DNA of 64,000 bases from Castanea sativa (taxonomy: Eukaryota; Streptophyta; Magnoliopsida; Fagales; Fagaceae): positions 8,221,282 through 8,285,281 of the forward strand of contig NC_134016.1 of NCBI RefSeq assembly GCF_040712315.1, in the 5' to 3' direction. Shown here in pieces: positions 1 through 10,619 of the stretch. The notes under the pieces are model-generated. The model worked only from the letters and a program-made list of their open reading frames with translations, made no database searches and was not told the DNA's origin. Position 1 is the stretch's first letter. Each line of letters starts with the position of its first letter. A program made the translations under genes and the position numbers.

Positions 1-1250
1 AAGGGATTTTGGGCATGTTGTTTTTGATGGTGAAAGAAGATGGTGATGAAGCAAAGTGAATAGGTGAGACATACGACACCATGGCCCTGACCCTACATGT
101 TGGGGACTCTCTGGCGTAGATGTCTCTGGGAAGTACACCTTCAGATGTGGGACTGGCTGCATGCTGAATGAAGTCCGACGGCAAGTCGTTGAATGCGCAT
201 GTATGACTGGACCATACTGACGGACATTAAGTTGAAGTAATTTCAGAAGTATATTTTCTGAAATTCTTCAAGCTGATCTTAAGTTGGAGTAATTCCAGAA
301 AGTGTGCTTTGTGGTACCAGCAATGATGACCTTTGGACCCCATGCTGGTGGAAACATGGAATGAGGCTTCGGTGACCTTTCACCGACACCAAAGGCTAAT
401 TTCTGATGAGCTGGTACCTTGGAGGTCATCACAAGTGTTGGATGGGAGACAATTTGTAGGATACCCTAACACTTTTTACCATCTTCACCTGATGCAACTT
501 TGTTGGGAAAGCACAACAAATGAAAGATGGAGCTAACTTGTGATCCTGGTTTTAGAGACCAGCCAAGCTGCTGTTTGTTCCGAACCATTGCTTCTAATGG
601 GAGACCAAACAGTTGAAGAGAGACTACAGGTGTCTCTGCTAGACTTGGATTTCCTGGCCAACCAATTCCACGGAGGTATGGAAGGTCGATGCAGACCTTG
701 TTATGAATAACTCTATGAACAAACGTGGTCATCAAAATTTGTTTGAATCCTAAAACAGTGATGATGTTGTGAGAGGGGTTACTACTGAACCATGAAGGGG
801 TTGATTTCAAACTGATCATGAAGTGATCTTGGTTGCTAGGTATTGAGAATGATGAGACCATAGTGAGAACTGACTGTGAGAAGGAGGATTTGAAAATTTG
901 AAAGAAGCAAATTTTCATTTCATGACTCAGTGTATGTGTTTTTTTTTCTTGATGGACTTAGCGGATCCGGCCCTTCTATTTACAGCGAAGAGATGAAGAA
1001 TGGTAGCTGGGTAGTTAAGAATGGCGAATGAGACTTTTCGATGGGAACGGTGGACGAGAATGGTAGACGCCGAATGGGAACGGTGGATGAGAATGGTAGG
1101 CGCCGAATGGGAACGTTAGGTTGGAGACTGGTAGGCACCAACGAAAATAATAGGTTCAAGTAGTGACCCAATGTAATTTCAATTTTGAGACATACTTGTG
1201 AGAGTTCGTCTGTTTTTGAAAGTGTAGCTTTGATCAAGTCTAGAGGATAA
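1..1250. other. No gene seen; short repeats only
   Basis: No recognisable coding sequence. A short direct repeat (about 51 bp apart) lies at 228-249 and 279-300 with the core TTAAGTTGAAGTAATTTCAG and two to three changes. The 150-residue minus-strand open frame at 466-918 has no recognisable domain. This stretch may be the distal 3' region of the Tat element, but nothing in it proves that. Confidence 0.4.
1039..1134. repeat. 33-bp minisatellite, about 2.5 units
   Basis: Two nearly identical 33-bp units (starting GGGAACGGTGGACGAGAATG and GGGAACGGTGGATGAGAATG) are followed by a degraded third starting GGGAACGTTAGG. As the unit is a multiple of three, it reads as a repeated peptide on the minus strand, but there is no sign of a gene. 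Confidence 0.75.
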
Positions 1251-1996
1251 TTTTGAGGGAATCCAAACCAAATGGATGGATTTCAAATTATGATCTTGAG
1301 AGCTTAAATTTTGGACACTGCTAGTACTTTGGAGAAGCGGATGTAGTCTCTAAGTCCAAAACAAATACCTAAATTTCAAAATCAAAATCTTTGCGACAAC
1401 CTGATAGGACAAGTTTTGCTTGAACATCTTGATCTTCGGTCAAAGTTTACATCAAAGCCCATAGTTGTAGAATCACACTATTTTGAGCAATTTTGGATTC
1501 TCAAATGAATAAATAGACCCAAAAATTGGAAAGTACACGAAAAATTGAACAAGACAGGTCAATCTTAAAAATTTAGACTTTTGGTCAAAATTTGTGCAAA
1601 AGTCAATTTTTTTAGAAATTGGACTGTTGTGCAATTTTCGAGTCTTGGTTGAAGAAACAGACCCCAAAATTGGAAATTACGCGAAAAATTGAGTGGGACA
1701 AGTCCGTTTTGAAAATTTTAACTTTTTGGTCAAAGTCCAAGTTAAATACTTAATTCGCCAAGTTTTTTTTTTTTTTTTTTTTTCAGGCGGTCCGGATCCG
1801 GGCTTCCGGGTTGAACCGGGTCGAAGAGGTTTGAACCGGGTTGGGCACGATGACGTCATCCGTGACATCAGCGACCTGGGGCGCGTGCACGCGCGTGAGA
1901 AATCGCCGGCGCGTGGGAGTGCGTGGATTCATCCAGCGGCGCGTGGGAGCGCGTGCAACTACAGCTAGGATTGCCGGACCTTCCGGCGGTGCGTGG

Positions 1997-2460
1997 CGGC
2001 GCGTGGCCCATCGTTTGGGCTTGAAATTTTCACATCTTGTAGTTATTAGGCCGTAGAAGACTGCTATGTGGTCCGTTTTGTGAAATTGTGCACAGATTTG
2101 CACAGTTTTGATGGACTAAACCGGTGGTCACCGCGAGCTTGTGGCGGCGCGTGGTGGCACGTGGCTGATCGTTTGGACTTAAAATTTCAGGTTTTGTAGA
2201 TCGAAGGCCGATAGCTCTAATGGTGGTATCAGTTTTGTAAAATTGTTCTCAGATTTGCGCAGATTTGAATGAGAAACTCGCGGGTCGCTGAAAATTCTTG
2301 GCCATGTGTGGCGGCGCGTGGCCGGGTATCTGGGCCTGAAATTTTCAGGTTAGGTGGATCGAAAGCTGTAGAAGACTCCTGTAAGGTCGGTTTTGTGAAA
2401 TAATGTCTAGATTTTCACAAATTCGGATGAGAAAGTCGTGGGTCTTTGTTGGACTTATGG
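1997..2460. repeat. Degenerate tandem repeat, three units of about 150-165 bp
   Basis: Three diverged units begin with CGGCGCGTGG at 1997, 2145 and 2312. Each holds, in the same order, a GGGCTTGAAATTTTCA-like block, a GTAGAAGACT-like block, GGTCNGTTTTGTGAAAT, and CAGATTT followed by GATGAGAAA. The stretch just before (1380-1760) has its own looser repeats around ACTTTTGGTCAAA. Such arrays are common in the 3' non-coding part of Tat/Ogre elements, which fits the position here. Confidence 0.65.
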
Positions 2461-3380
2461 CCTTTTGGTCTAATTTTGTGGTGGCCGCCCTAACAGGATG
2501 TAAAAATTCAGACTTGCCATGTGACTTGCCATGTGACTTGCCATGAATTCAGACTTGCATTATCTTCTGTCTCTATGGCTGAAGATGCTCTTTCATTTCA
2601 AAATTCAGCGCAGACTTCTCTGATTTTAAGTGCATTTGAGTTTGCAAAATCTGACTTTGAGTTCCAATTGTTTTCACATTTCTGAAATGTGAATGTAAAT
2701 TTTTTTTTTTTTATTGGTCAGTTGGGTTTGCTGACTTTCTTCATTTTTTTTGTCTGCTAGTTTAGCAGAAATTCTCTATATAAGATGTGAGGTTGGCTTC
2801 GTTCATTTGGGCATTCTTAGCCTTCAGTCTTCTTCTCCAGCTTTTAAGATTTTCTTTTTTCTTTTTTCTTTTGTCCTTTGTTTAGACATGCAATGAGATT
2901 TTCTTTTGACATTTTTTTTCGTTGTTGCTTGTTTTTGTTTTGCAGCTCAGTTTCCTTGATCTTTGGGTTTTGACATCAAACTTCATGCTGACGTTCTCAT
3001 AGAAGTGTTTGCCTTCATTTGGTGACTTTGTATTTCATTGATAGCAATGTTGCAAGAACGTATGCCTTCATGTTGTTACATTCTTTTCTTGCATCAACAA
3101 TCTTTTAGTGATATTCGTCTTTGCAACGACGTTTCCATAAGGGTATTCAGCTAGGCAATAATGCTATCGTCAGTACTCGTCTTTGAAGTCGTACTAGCTT
3201 TAGTGTTGGCAATTTAAGCTGTATCAACACTTGTCTTTGCAATGCAGCCATATTAAGAATCTTTGCAATGTAGCCACATCAAAAGTCTTTACCATGAAGC
3301 CGTGCCAGTATTCGTCCTTGAATTAAAGCTGCATCCATATTTTTCTTTGTATCGAAATCGCGTCACCACTTATCTTTGCC
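2461..3380. other. Non-coding, promoter-like motif and degenerate repeat lead-in
   Basis: No coding sequence. A TATA-like CTATATAAG lies at about 2776-2784 on the plus strand, but no gene follows it. The short phrase CTTGCCATGTGA is repeated near 2513-2540. From about 3115 the sequence turns into degraded 28-30 bp half-units (CGTCTTTGCAA...) that lead into the regular 57-bp array. Confidence 0.4.
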
Positions 3381-3422
3381 ATGAAGTTGCACCGACACTT
3401 CATTCGCATTGAAGCTGGGCCA

Positions 3423-3849
3423 ACATTCATCTTTGCCATAGAGCTATGTCAACACTTCATTTGCACAAAAGCCATGCCAACATTCATCTTTGCCATGAAG
3501 CTACCTCAACACTTCATTTGCACAAAAGTCATGCCAACATTCATCTTTGCCATAAAGCTACGTCAATACTTCATTTGCATCGAAGCTAGGCCAACAATTC
3601 ATCTATATTGAAGTCGTGCCGACATCCATCTTTGTCATGCAGTCGTGTCAACACTCCATTTGCACAGAAGCCATGCCAACATTCATCTTTGCCATGAAGC
3701 TACGTCAACACTTCATTTGCACAAAAGCCATGCCAACATTCATCTTTGCCATAAAGCTACGTCAATACTTCATTTGCATCGAAGCCATGCCAACATTCAT
3801 TTTTGCCATGAAGCTACGTCAACACTTCATTCACATTGAAGCTGCACTA
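3423..3849. repeat. 57-bp tandem array in the Tat 3' region
   Basis: Seven units of exactly 57 bp begin with ACATTCATCTTTGCC-like sequence at 3423, 3480, 3537, 3622, 3679, 3736 and 3793, with one truncated 28-bp half-unit at 3594. Each unit is itself two related halves (about 31 + 26 bp). As 57 is a multiple of three, plus-strand frames stay open and read as a repeated 19-residue peptide. This run is antisense to the element's genes and is most simply a by-product of repeat length. Confidence 0.9.
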
Positions 3850-4529
3850 ATATTGGCCTTTATAATGAAGCTTGAAGTTTCAAGAAGCTCCCATCAAGAC
3901 TTTGAGTATGCAAAGAGATGCCAATAAAACCTTGAAGATGTGAGAAGAATGCCGCCATGATTTTTACATTGCACGAACATGCCCTTAGAGGAGAGATGAT
4001 GCAACATCAACTTCAGATGTTGGAGGAAGGTGACGTTGTCCAGATTTTAGAGACATGATGTGAAACAACACCACTCAGAAGGGAGATGATGTGGTTCAAA
4101 TTTCAGAGTTGTGAAGTGGCACAACCTAGAAGAGAGACAATATAGCCTAGACTTGAAAGGTACAAAAAAGATGCCCCCAAGAGATAAGTGATGCAAAGTA
4201 TACTTCAGAGACGTGGGAATATGTCCACAAAAGATGAGCAATGCCATGCAGACTCCATTCCTTGCAGCAGAGGTTGAAGATTTTCTTTTACTCCATAACC
4301 GAGAATCAACTTATCATTATTTCAAGGAAAGCTAAGTAACACCAATTCTTTGCAGCTATCACTTTCTACCACAATGATCTTTGAACATCATATAGTGAGC
4401 AATTGATTGATCTTAAGCGACACTTTGCCAATCAAAGGGTTCTTGAAAGCATGTTGACGACCTTTGGACAAACTCTTTAAGCTAGACTGACAGTCCTTCT
4501 TCTTTTTATGTGACTGAACTTAGTGAAAA

Positions 4530-4712
4530 GTACTAAGCTGCCTACGTACCCCGGAGAGGGATCAAGTCATTACGTAGTTCAACCAAAAAAAATTTTTGAT
4601 GATTTTTTTTTCATGGTTTTGATGATTTTTTTTTTTTTTGAGTGACTGAACTTAGCAAAAAGGTACTAAGTTGCCTACGTACCCTCGAGAGGGATCAAGT
4701 CATTACGTAGTT
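4530..4712. repeat. Direct duplication within the Tat 3' region
   Basis: Two copies of a phrase containing GTGACTGAACTTAG, GTACTAAG(C/T)TGCCTACGTACC, GAGAGGGATCAAGTCATTAC and GTAGTTCAA lie at about 4510-4583 and 4640-4714, separated by T-rich DNA. The TGCCTACGTACCC...GATCAAGTCATTACGTAGTTC phrase recurs, from memory, in the 3' parts of plant Ty3/gypsy elements. Confidence 0.6.
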
Positions 4713-4717
4713 CAATA

Positions 4718-4960
4718 ATTTTTTTTTTTTTCTTTTGTTTTGTTGTTTTTTTTTTTTGTCTTTTTTTTTCATGATGTTTTTTTTTGTTGTTTCTTTTTAC
4801 AAAAAGGAAGGGCTCACGTGTGTAATCCTCGCCCCACACCCCACGGCATTTCATGGGTACCAATTGTGCAATAGTGGGTATCACCTCTAATCGAACCCGA
4901 GACCTTAGCCTCAAGGGTGACATGGGCATCCAACCACTACACCACACTCACAAATGGTGA
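4718..4960 (-). mobile_element. tRNA-derived SINE-like insertion with A-rich tail
   Basis: On the minus strand the sequence starts with a tRNA-like head: an A-box-like TGTAGTGGTTGG (plus positions 4930-4941) and a B-box-like GGTTCGATTAG (4887-4897), about 33 bases apart. A body of about 90 bases follows, and then a long A-rich tail (T-rich on the plus strand, 4718-4800). This order (RNA polymerase III promoter head, body, poly-A) is that of a plant SINE. No clean target duplication was recognised. It is not a functional tRNA gene: no cloverleaf beyond the two boxes is evident. Confidence 0.55.
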
Positions 4961-5081
4961 CATAGAGTGGGATTAATTTCTCCTTATTTGTGCACTTTCA
5001 AAGATAATGAGAAAACATCATGTACCTTTGTAGTGCTGCAGTGGGTAGTTTAAGCTCTTACCGAGGAGCAATTCTTGATTT

Positions 5082-8000
5082 TCAAGCATAGAAGCGTTTG
5101 AGGAACTTCCCATTGATGGGGCCGATCCTTACACCCTCCTGGTCAATCAACTTGTAAGCTCCATTAGTGTAGACTTCTTGTACAACATAAGGTCCATCCC
5201 ATTTCGAGGTGAACTTACCACCTGTACGATAAGTCATGATGATAGGTCTTCGAACAGCGAGGACTAAGTCACCAACTTGGAATGATCGTGGTTTAACTTT
5301 TTTATTGAATGCGCTTGACAAACGAGCTTGATAGCACTCAAGGCGTTGTTGGGCCTCGAGCCTTTTCTCATCCAGTGCCTCCAACTCTTGTAACCTAAGC
5401 TTGGCATTTTCCTCTTCAGTTAATCCTTCTTGAATGGCAATCCGTAGTGATAGGATCTGGCGTTCTAAGGGAAGGATAGCTTCTACTCCATAAACGAGAG
5501 AATACGGGGTTGCTTGAGTAGGCGTTCGAAATGTTGTTCGATATGCCCATAATGCTTCTCCAATTCTTTCATGCCAGTCTCGCTTAGTTTTGGATACCAC
5601 TTTCTTTAACAAACTGCCAAGAGTTTTGTTAAAGGCTTCAGCTAATCCATTCGCTGGGGCATTGTACATAGAAGAATTGTACTGTTTGAATGCAAATTTC
5701 TCGCACAACTCTGTCATCAACCTATTCTGAAACGGTTTGCCATTATCGATTATGATATATCGAGGGACACCATACCGATAGATCAAGTGTGTTCGGATAA
5801 AATTAACCACCGTCTCTTTCTTTACTTCCCTAAGAGGCACAGCTTCTGCCCATTTCGAGAAGTAATCAGTTGCAGTCAAGATGTACAAATGGCCACCAGA
5901 TGATTTTGGTAATGGTCCTATTGCGTCAAGCCCCCATGCATCAAAAGGCCAAGAAGCTACAGTTGGGTGTAGAGGTTCTGGTGGCTGATGGATGAAGTTT
6001 GCATGATATTGACAAGCTTCGCACTTCTTAGCATACTCCATGGAATCTTGCACCATCATAGGCCAATAGTAACCCATTCGCTTGATCCTGTAGTGTAACT
6101 TAGGACCTGATTGGTATGCACCGCATATTCCAGAATGAGCTTCTTCTAAGGCTTGTTTAGCCTCTTCCTCTCCTAAGAAACGGAGAAACAAACCATCAAA
6201 TGAACGGCGGAAGAGAGTTTCTTTATAGTAAATGAATCGAGTAGCCCTTTGCCGAACTTCGGTCTTGTGGCGTACATCATCTGGGAGTCTTCCATGTTGA
6301 AGGTACTCAATGATTGTTTGTCGCCAATCTTCCTTTTCGACAAGGCATACAGAGATGACATTGGCCTGCTTTTCTTCTTTTTCTTCTTCAATCACGGAAG
6401 GCACCACCCACCTTTGGGAAACAACAACTTTGGCAGTCTCTTCTTGGGATAATGCTAAGGTGGTAGCCAAATTAGCTAAAGCATCAGCCTGTCTATTCTC
6501 TTTCCTCGGTATATGCTCCAATGTAATTGCCTCAAAATTTGTGAGCAACTTCTTCGCATATTTGCAATAAGGGACAAGGTCCTCTTTCTTGACATCATAC
6601 TGCTCCAAGATTTGGTTGATAATTAATTTCGAATCTCCAAAGATCTCGAGTTGCGATATGCCAATTTCAATGGCCATTTGTAGACCAATAATCAATGCTT
6701 GATATTCGGCTACATTGTTAGAGCAAAGTTCGCTTAATGAGAATGAATATAGAAGTATTTGTCGTTGTGGAGAAACGAACACTACACCTGCCCCCACTCC
6801 TTCTTGATGTGCAGCCCCATCGAAAAACATCATCCATGGTGGCATTACTTCAATGTAAAACACATCCTCGTCTGGGAAATCATCAGAGAACTCCCAATTA
6901 GATGGAACTGGGTGATCAGCTAAGAAATCTGCCAACACTTGTCCTTTGATGGCTTTTTGCGGAACATATGTAAGGTCGTATTGTTGCAGCAAGACTGCCC
7001 ATCGAGCTATGCGACCCGAAACCACTGGCCTGGAGAGGACATATTTAACTGGATCCACCTTTGCTATCAAACGGATCGTATGTGCTTGCATGTAATGTTC
7101 CAGTTTGTCTATGGCAAAGAAAAGAGCGAGGCACATCTTTTCAATAGGAGAATAATTTAATTCAGCTCCATTGAGAGTCCGACTCAAATAATAAAGGGCT
7201 CTTTCTTTCCCTTCTTTATTTTCTTGTGCCATAAGAGCACCTAGAGACCTTTCTTGTGCTGCGATATACAACACCAAAGGCTTTCCCGGGATAGGAGCAC
7301 CTAAAACTGGAGGATTAAGCAAGTATCTTTTGATGCGCGCAAAAGCATTGTTGTAAGCCTCATCCCATTGAAAGTGTGCATCCTTCTTCATTAATCTATT
7401 GAAAGGTTGACATCGACCTGCCAAGTTTGAAATGAATCGTCGTATGTAAGCTAGTTTTCCTTGCAAGACTCTAAGTTCTCGCAGGTTCTTAGGCTCTGGC
7501 ATTTTCTGGATAGCTTCAATTTTGGACTGGTCAAGTTCCCAGATGTTACGCCAAAAGCGCATTTGCGAGGGTTCATTTTAAGCTGATACTTTCTTAAGCG
7601 GTTGAACACGGATCGCAAGTCTACCAGATGGTCTTCCCTCCTTTTTGTTTTAACCACCAGATCATCGACATAACACTCCACGTACTTATGAAGTACATTA
7701 TCAAAGATCTTTTGCATGGCTCGTTGATAAGTGGCACCAGCGTTCTTTAATCCAAAAGGCATCACTTTGTAACAGTAAATACCTTTAGGGGTACGAAAAG
7801 CTGTGAACTCTTCATCCTTAGGATTCATTCGAATTTGGTTGTAACCAGAAGAGCCATCCATGAAAGATAAGGCTTCATGACCAATAGTGGCATCAACCAT
7901 GATCTCAGTGATAGGCAACGGAAAATCATCCTTGGGACATGCATTTTTCAGATCATGGAAGTCAACACACACCCGGATTTGTCCATTCTTCTTTTTGACA

Positions 8001-8233
8001 GGGACGATATTAGCGATCCACTCCGGATATTGTACTTCACGGATGAAGCCCGCCTCAATTAGCTTATTGACCTCAGTTTCTATTTGAGGGATAAGCTCCG
8101 GCCGAAAGCGTCTTTGAGCTTGTTTTACTGGGTGCACGCCCTTCTTTACTGCCAAATGGTGTAAAGCAATACTTGGATTGAGCCCAGGCATTTCTTTGTA
8201 AGTCCAAGCAAACACATCTTTATATTCTACCAG
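5082..8233 (-). pseudogene. Tat pol: RT, RNase H, archaeal RNase H, integrase
   Basis: Copies element RNA into DNA and inserts it. Reverse transcriptase is read from about 8215 to 7565, with the motifs VCVDFHDLKNACPKDDFPLP, SGYNQI, MPFGLKNAGATYQ and the catalytic YVDD. The frame changes near 7565: compared with relatives about a dozen residues after FGVTSGN are missing, so a small deletion caused the shift. The second frame (7562-5082, 826 residues) holds the end of the RT connection and RNase H (about 90-215). It then has an archaeal-type RNase H (about 245-370; D248, E286, D310, D360) and an integrase with catalytic D546, D606 and E642 in D-x35-E spacing. It ends with a KWDGPYVV-type C-terminal domain. 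In the HHCC zinc finger the second histidine is Y483, so it is probably impaired. Confidence 0.9.
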
Positions 8234-8236
8234 GAG

Positions 8237-10372
8237 CTAGAGGTATCCTTCTTCTTCTGCAGGAGTGAGAAGGGCACTGATGAAAGTTGGTTGAGGTTCT
8301 TCAGTAGTTCCTAAATTAATCTCTTTAAGTTCATCAACTATAGCCTGTACTCCATCTTCCAAGGCTAGGGGAGCTTCATCGACCTCATTCTTTGCGACTT
8401 CATCATCTGACAGTGTATCTTCTTCTACTGTAATGTGAAACGAGGATGATACTTCTTCATTTTGCTCATTGTGGATGAGTGATTGACTTGTGTGTACAAT
8501 CGTTCGCCTTTTGACTTTGAGAGCTCCTTCAGTGCTGATATCCAAGATAAAGTTACGCTTCATGCGTGAAGGAATACTACTACGTATCTCATCATTAGCT
8601 TTCTCCTCCTTTTGGTCCTCAGAGTTTATTAAACTTTCAGAGCAAGTATCAATGGGCCTTTTTGTTGCCCCCAATCGATTAAAGACTGATCCACAAGCAA
8701 AAGTGTCTCGAATTTGCGTTAAACAAGCCGTATTCAACCTGTTGAACACTGTAATTCATGACGATGAAGCCTTAATGCGATCGAATACTGAGATGCGTGA
8801 TGAAGAGTGATTTTTTCTTTGATTCGGACTTTCATCAACCTCTGTTGTTATGTATTGGGAACTTGAAGCATTGCTTCTTTTATTGATCCATATTTGAGCC
8901 GGTGGTTCTGGAGTATAACCTATTCCGGTCTTTGGGATAGGAATTTCATGCCCTTCAAATCGCATTTTCCCTTGCGTTTTACTAAGACTGTGCATCTTTT
9001 CTCCGGTAGCTTCTGGAATTAGTTTCCCTAGGCCACTTTGTTTTGAGAAATCATAGCCTGCTTTGGCTAATAGCTTATATGCCTTTGGGTCAAACCATTC
9101 TTTCGTCCGTTTACTTGGTAGAACACCATGTTCTGTCAGACTTTGTGAAGACTTCACGAATCCATTTAGTGGCTTTGAGGGCAAAGGATTTGTGGATGAA
9201 GTTAAAGGCATTACATGATTTTCTTTCAACATGGCTACGTCCTTCATCGTGAGCTTTGTAGGAGGTCTTCGCATATCCATTGTAGATTGAAGGCATTCCA
9301 TGAATGGTGATTGTCCGTTTTTGAGGCGTGACAATGGTACATAACGGAGGAATGGAGGGTTATTGGAAGGCGTAGAGCTTTCATCTACTTTCTCTGAATT
9401 GCTAGTAGACTCACTAGACTGGTTATTCCCATATCGTGGATCTTCCTTTGAGGAAGGAACATCCTTTCTAGTGATGAATTTAACATGCTTCTTTTCACCC
9501 TGCTTGCTTTTCATGGACGGGACTTCAACTGGGAGAACTTCATTAGGGATATCATCTTCTACATAAAACTTCGCGTCAGCAAAGTGAGCTTCAGTTTCAG
9601 AAAAAGGCTTCAAGTCGGCATCTACTTTCTTTATTCCACCTTGAAGATACTTGAAACATTGGTGCAAAGTTAACGGCACTATTCCGTTCCCATGGATCCA
9701 TGGACGTCCTAACAACATGTTGTAGGTTGTCTTGGCATCAATGACATGGAACAAAACATTGTTTGTCAATTCTCCAATAATTAACTCCAAGTGTATCATG
9801 CCGATGGCGCGTTGTCCTCCTTGGTTAAAACCTTGTATGACCAAGCGACTGTGTGATAATTCCTCCATAGCAAGACCAAGTCGTCTCATTGTCATTTTCA
9901 GTAGTATATTAATAGCTGAACCTCCATCAATGAGAATACGATCAATCTTTTGTTCACGAGCATAACCAGAGACATAAAGTGGACGATTGTGAGGCTTAGG
10001 GCCTAACAATAGATCCTCGTCAGTGAAAGTCAAGTCTGGAGAGCACGCGAAACATTCCTGTGTTTGTTGAAGTGTATTGGTACAAGGAGTGTAAATCTTT
10101 GGCTCTTCAAGAGCTTGGATGATCACTTCTTTCGGTGAGGTGGAGGATTGCAAGGGTTCCACTTTATCAACCTGAGATTTGAGTTGTTCTAAAGACGACA
10201 AAGTCTCATTCGAACTACCATGGTCAACACCTTTTTGTTTTTCATCAACTTCACAATGAGAGACCATGTGAACAGCCTCCGCTGACTTGCTTTGAAAGAA
10301 TTTCATGGGGAAAAATTCTTCCAATGTGACAAGACTTCGAAATTTTTGTGTTTGTGCCGAATCATCACACAT
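8237..10372 (-). pseudogene. Tat pol N-terminal part: aspartic protease plus G-patch-like region
   Basis: Read from 10372, the frame has a retropepsin active site LIDGGSA (D149) followed by MRRLGL and LLGRPWIHG, the usual Tat protease pattern. Downstream, near residues 425-490, is a Gly-rich G-patch-like stretch (AGYDFSKQSGLGKL). An in-frame TGA at 8756-8758 and a TAG at 8237-8239 break the frame, which otherwise continues through an acidic linker into RT in the same register. Relatives have Arg at the first stop, which fits a CGA-to-TGA change. Gag lies upstream in a different frame. Confidence 0.85.
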
Positions 10373-10619
10373 TTCCGTTCTTAGTCTTTCTTTCCTTTTA
10401 TCATTCTTTCTTCTTGACTGCGGCTGAATTTGGTTTTGTGCTCTTCAAGATTCTTGAGTGATCAAATGAAGAGGGAATACTCGTCTCTTCTTCCATCTCT
10501 TACGAGTAACCAACGTCCAACCCTCTTCCTCATCCATTGTTGACTTTTTTATCATCATTTGAGTTATAATCAGATGCTTTTTGTGAGAGTTGAACTTGAA
10601 CAAGTTCCAAAGAACCAAA

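Noticed and set aside
466..918. 150-residue minus-strand frame
   Set aside because: No recognisable domain, unremarkable composition, lies in repeat-like DNA; could not be supported as a gene.
2776..2784. TATA-like CTATATAAG as a gene promoter
   Set aside because: No coding sequence follows; such motifs are expected by chance in AT-rich retrotransposon DNA.
3381..3927. Repeated plus-strand frames reading as a 19-residue repeat protein
   Set aside because: Result of a 57-bp tandem unit without stops; antisense to the element's genes, with no start context or other protein features.
4880..4945. Possible tRNA gene on the minus strand
   Set aside because: Only A and B box-like motifs are present; there is no acceptor stem or anticodon arm, and the A-rich tail points to a SINE.
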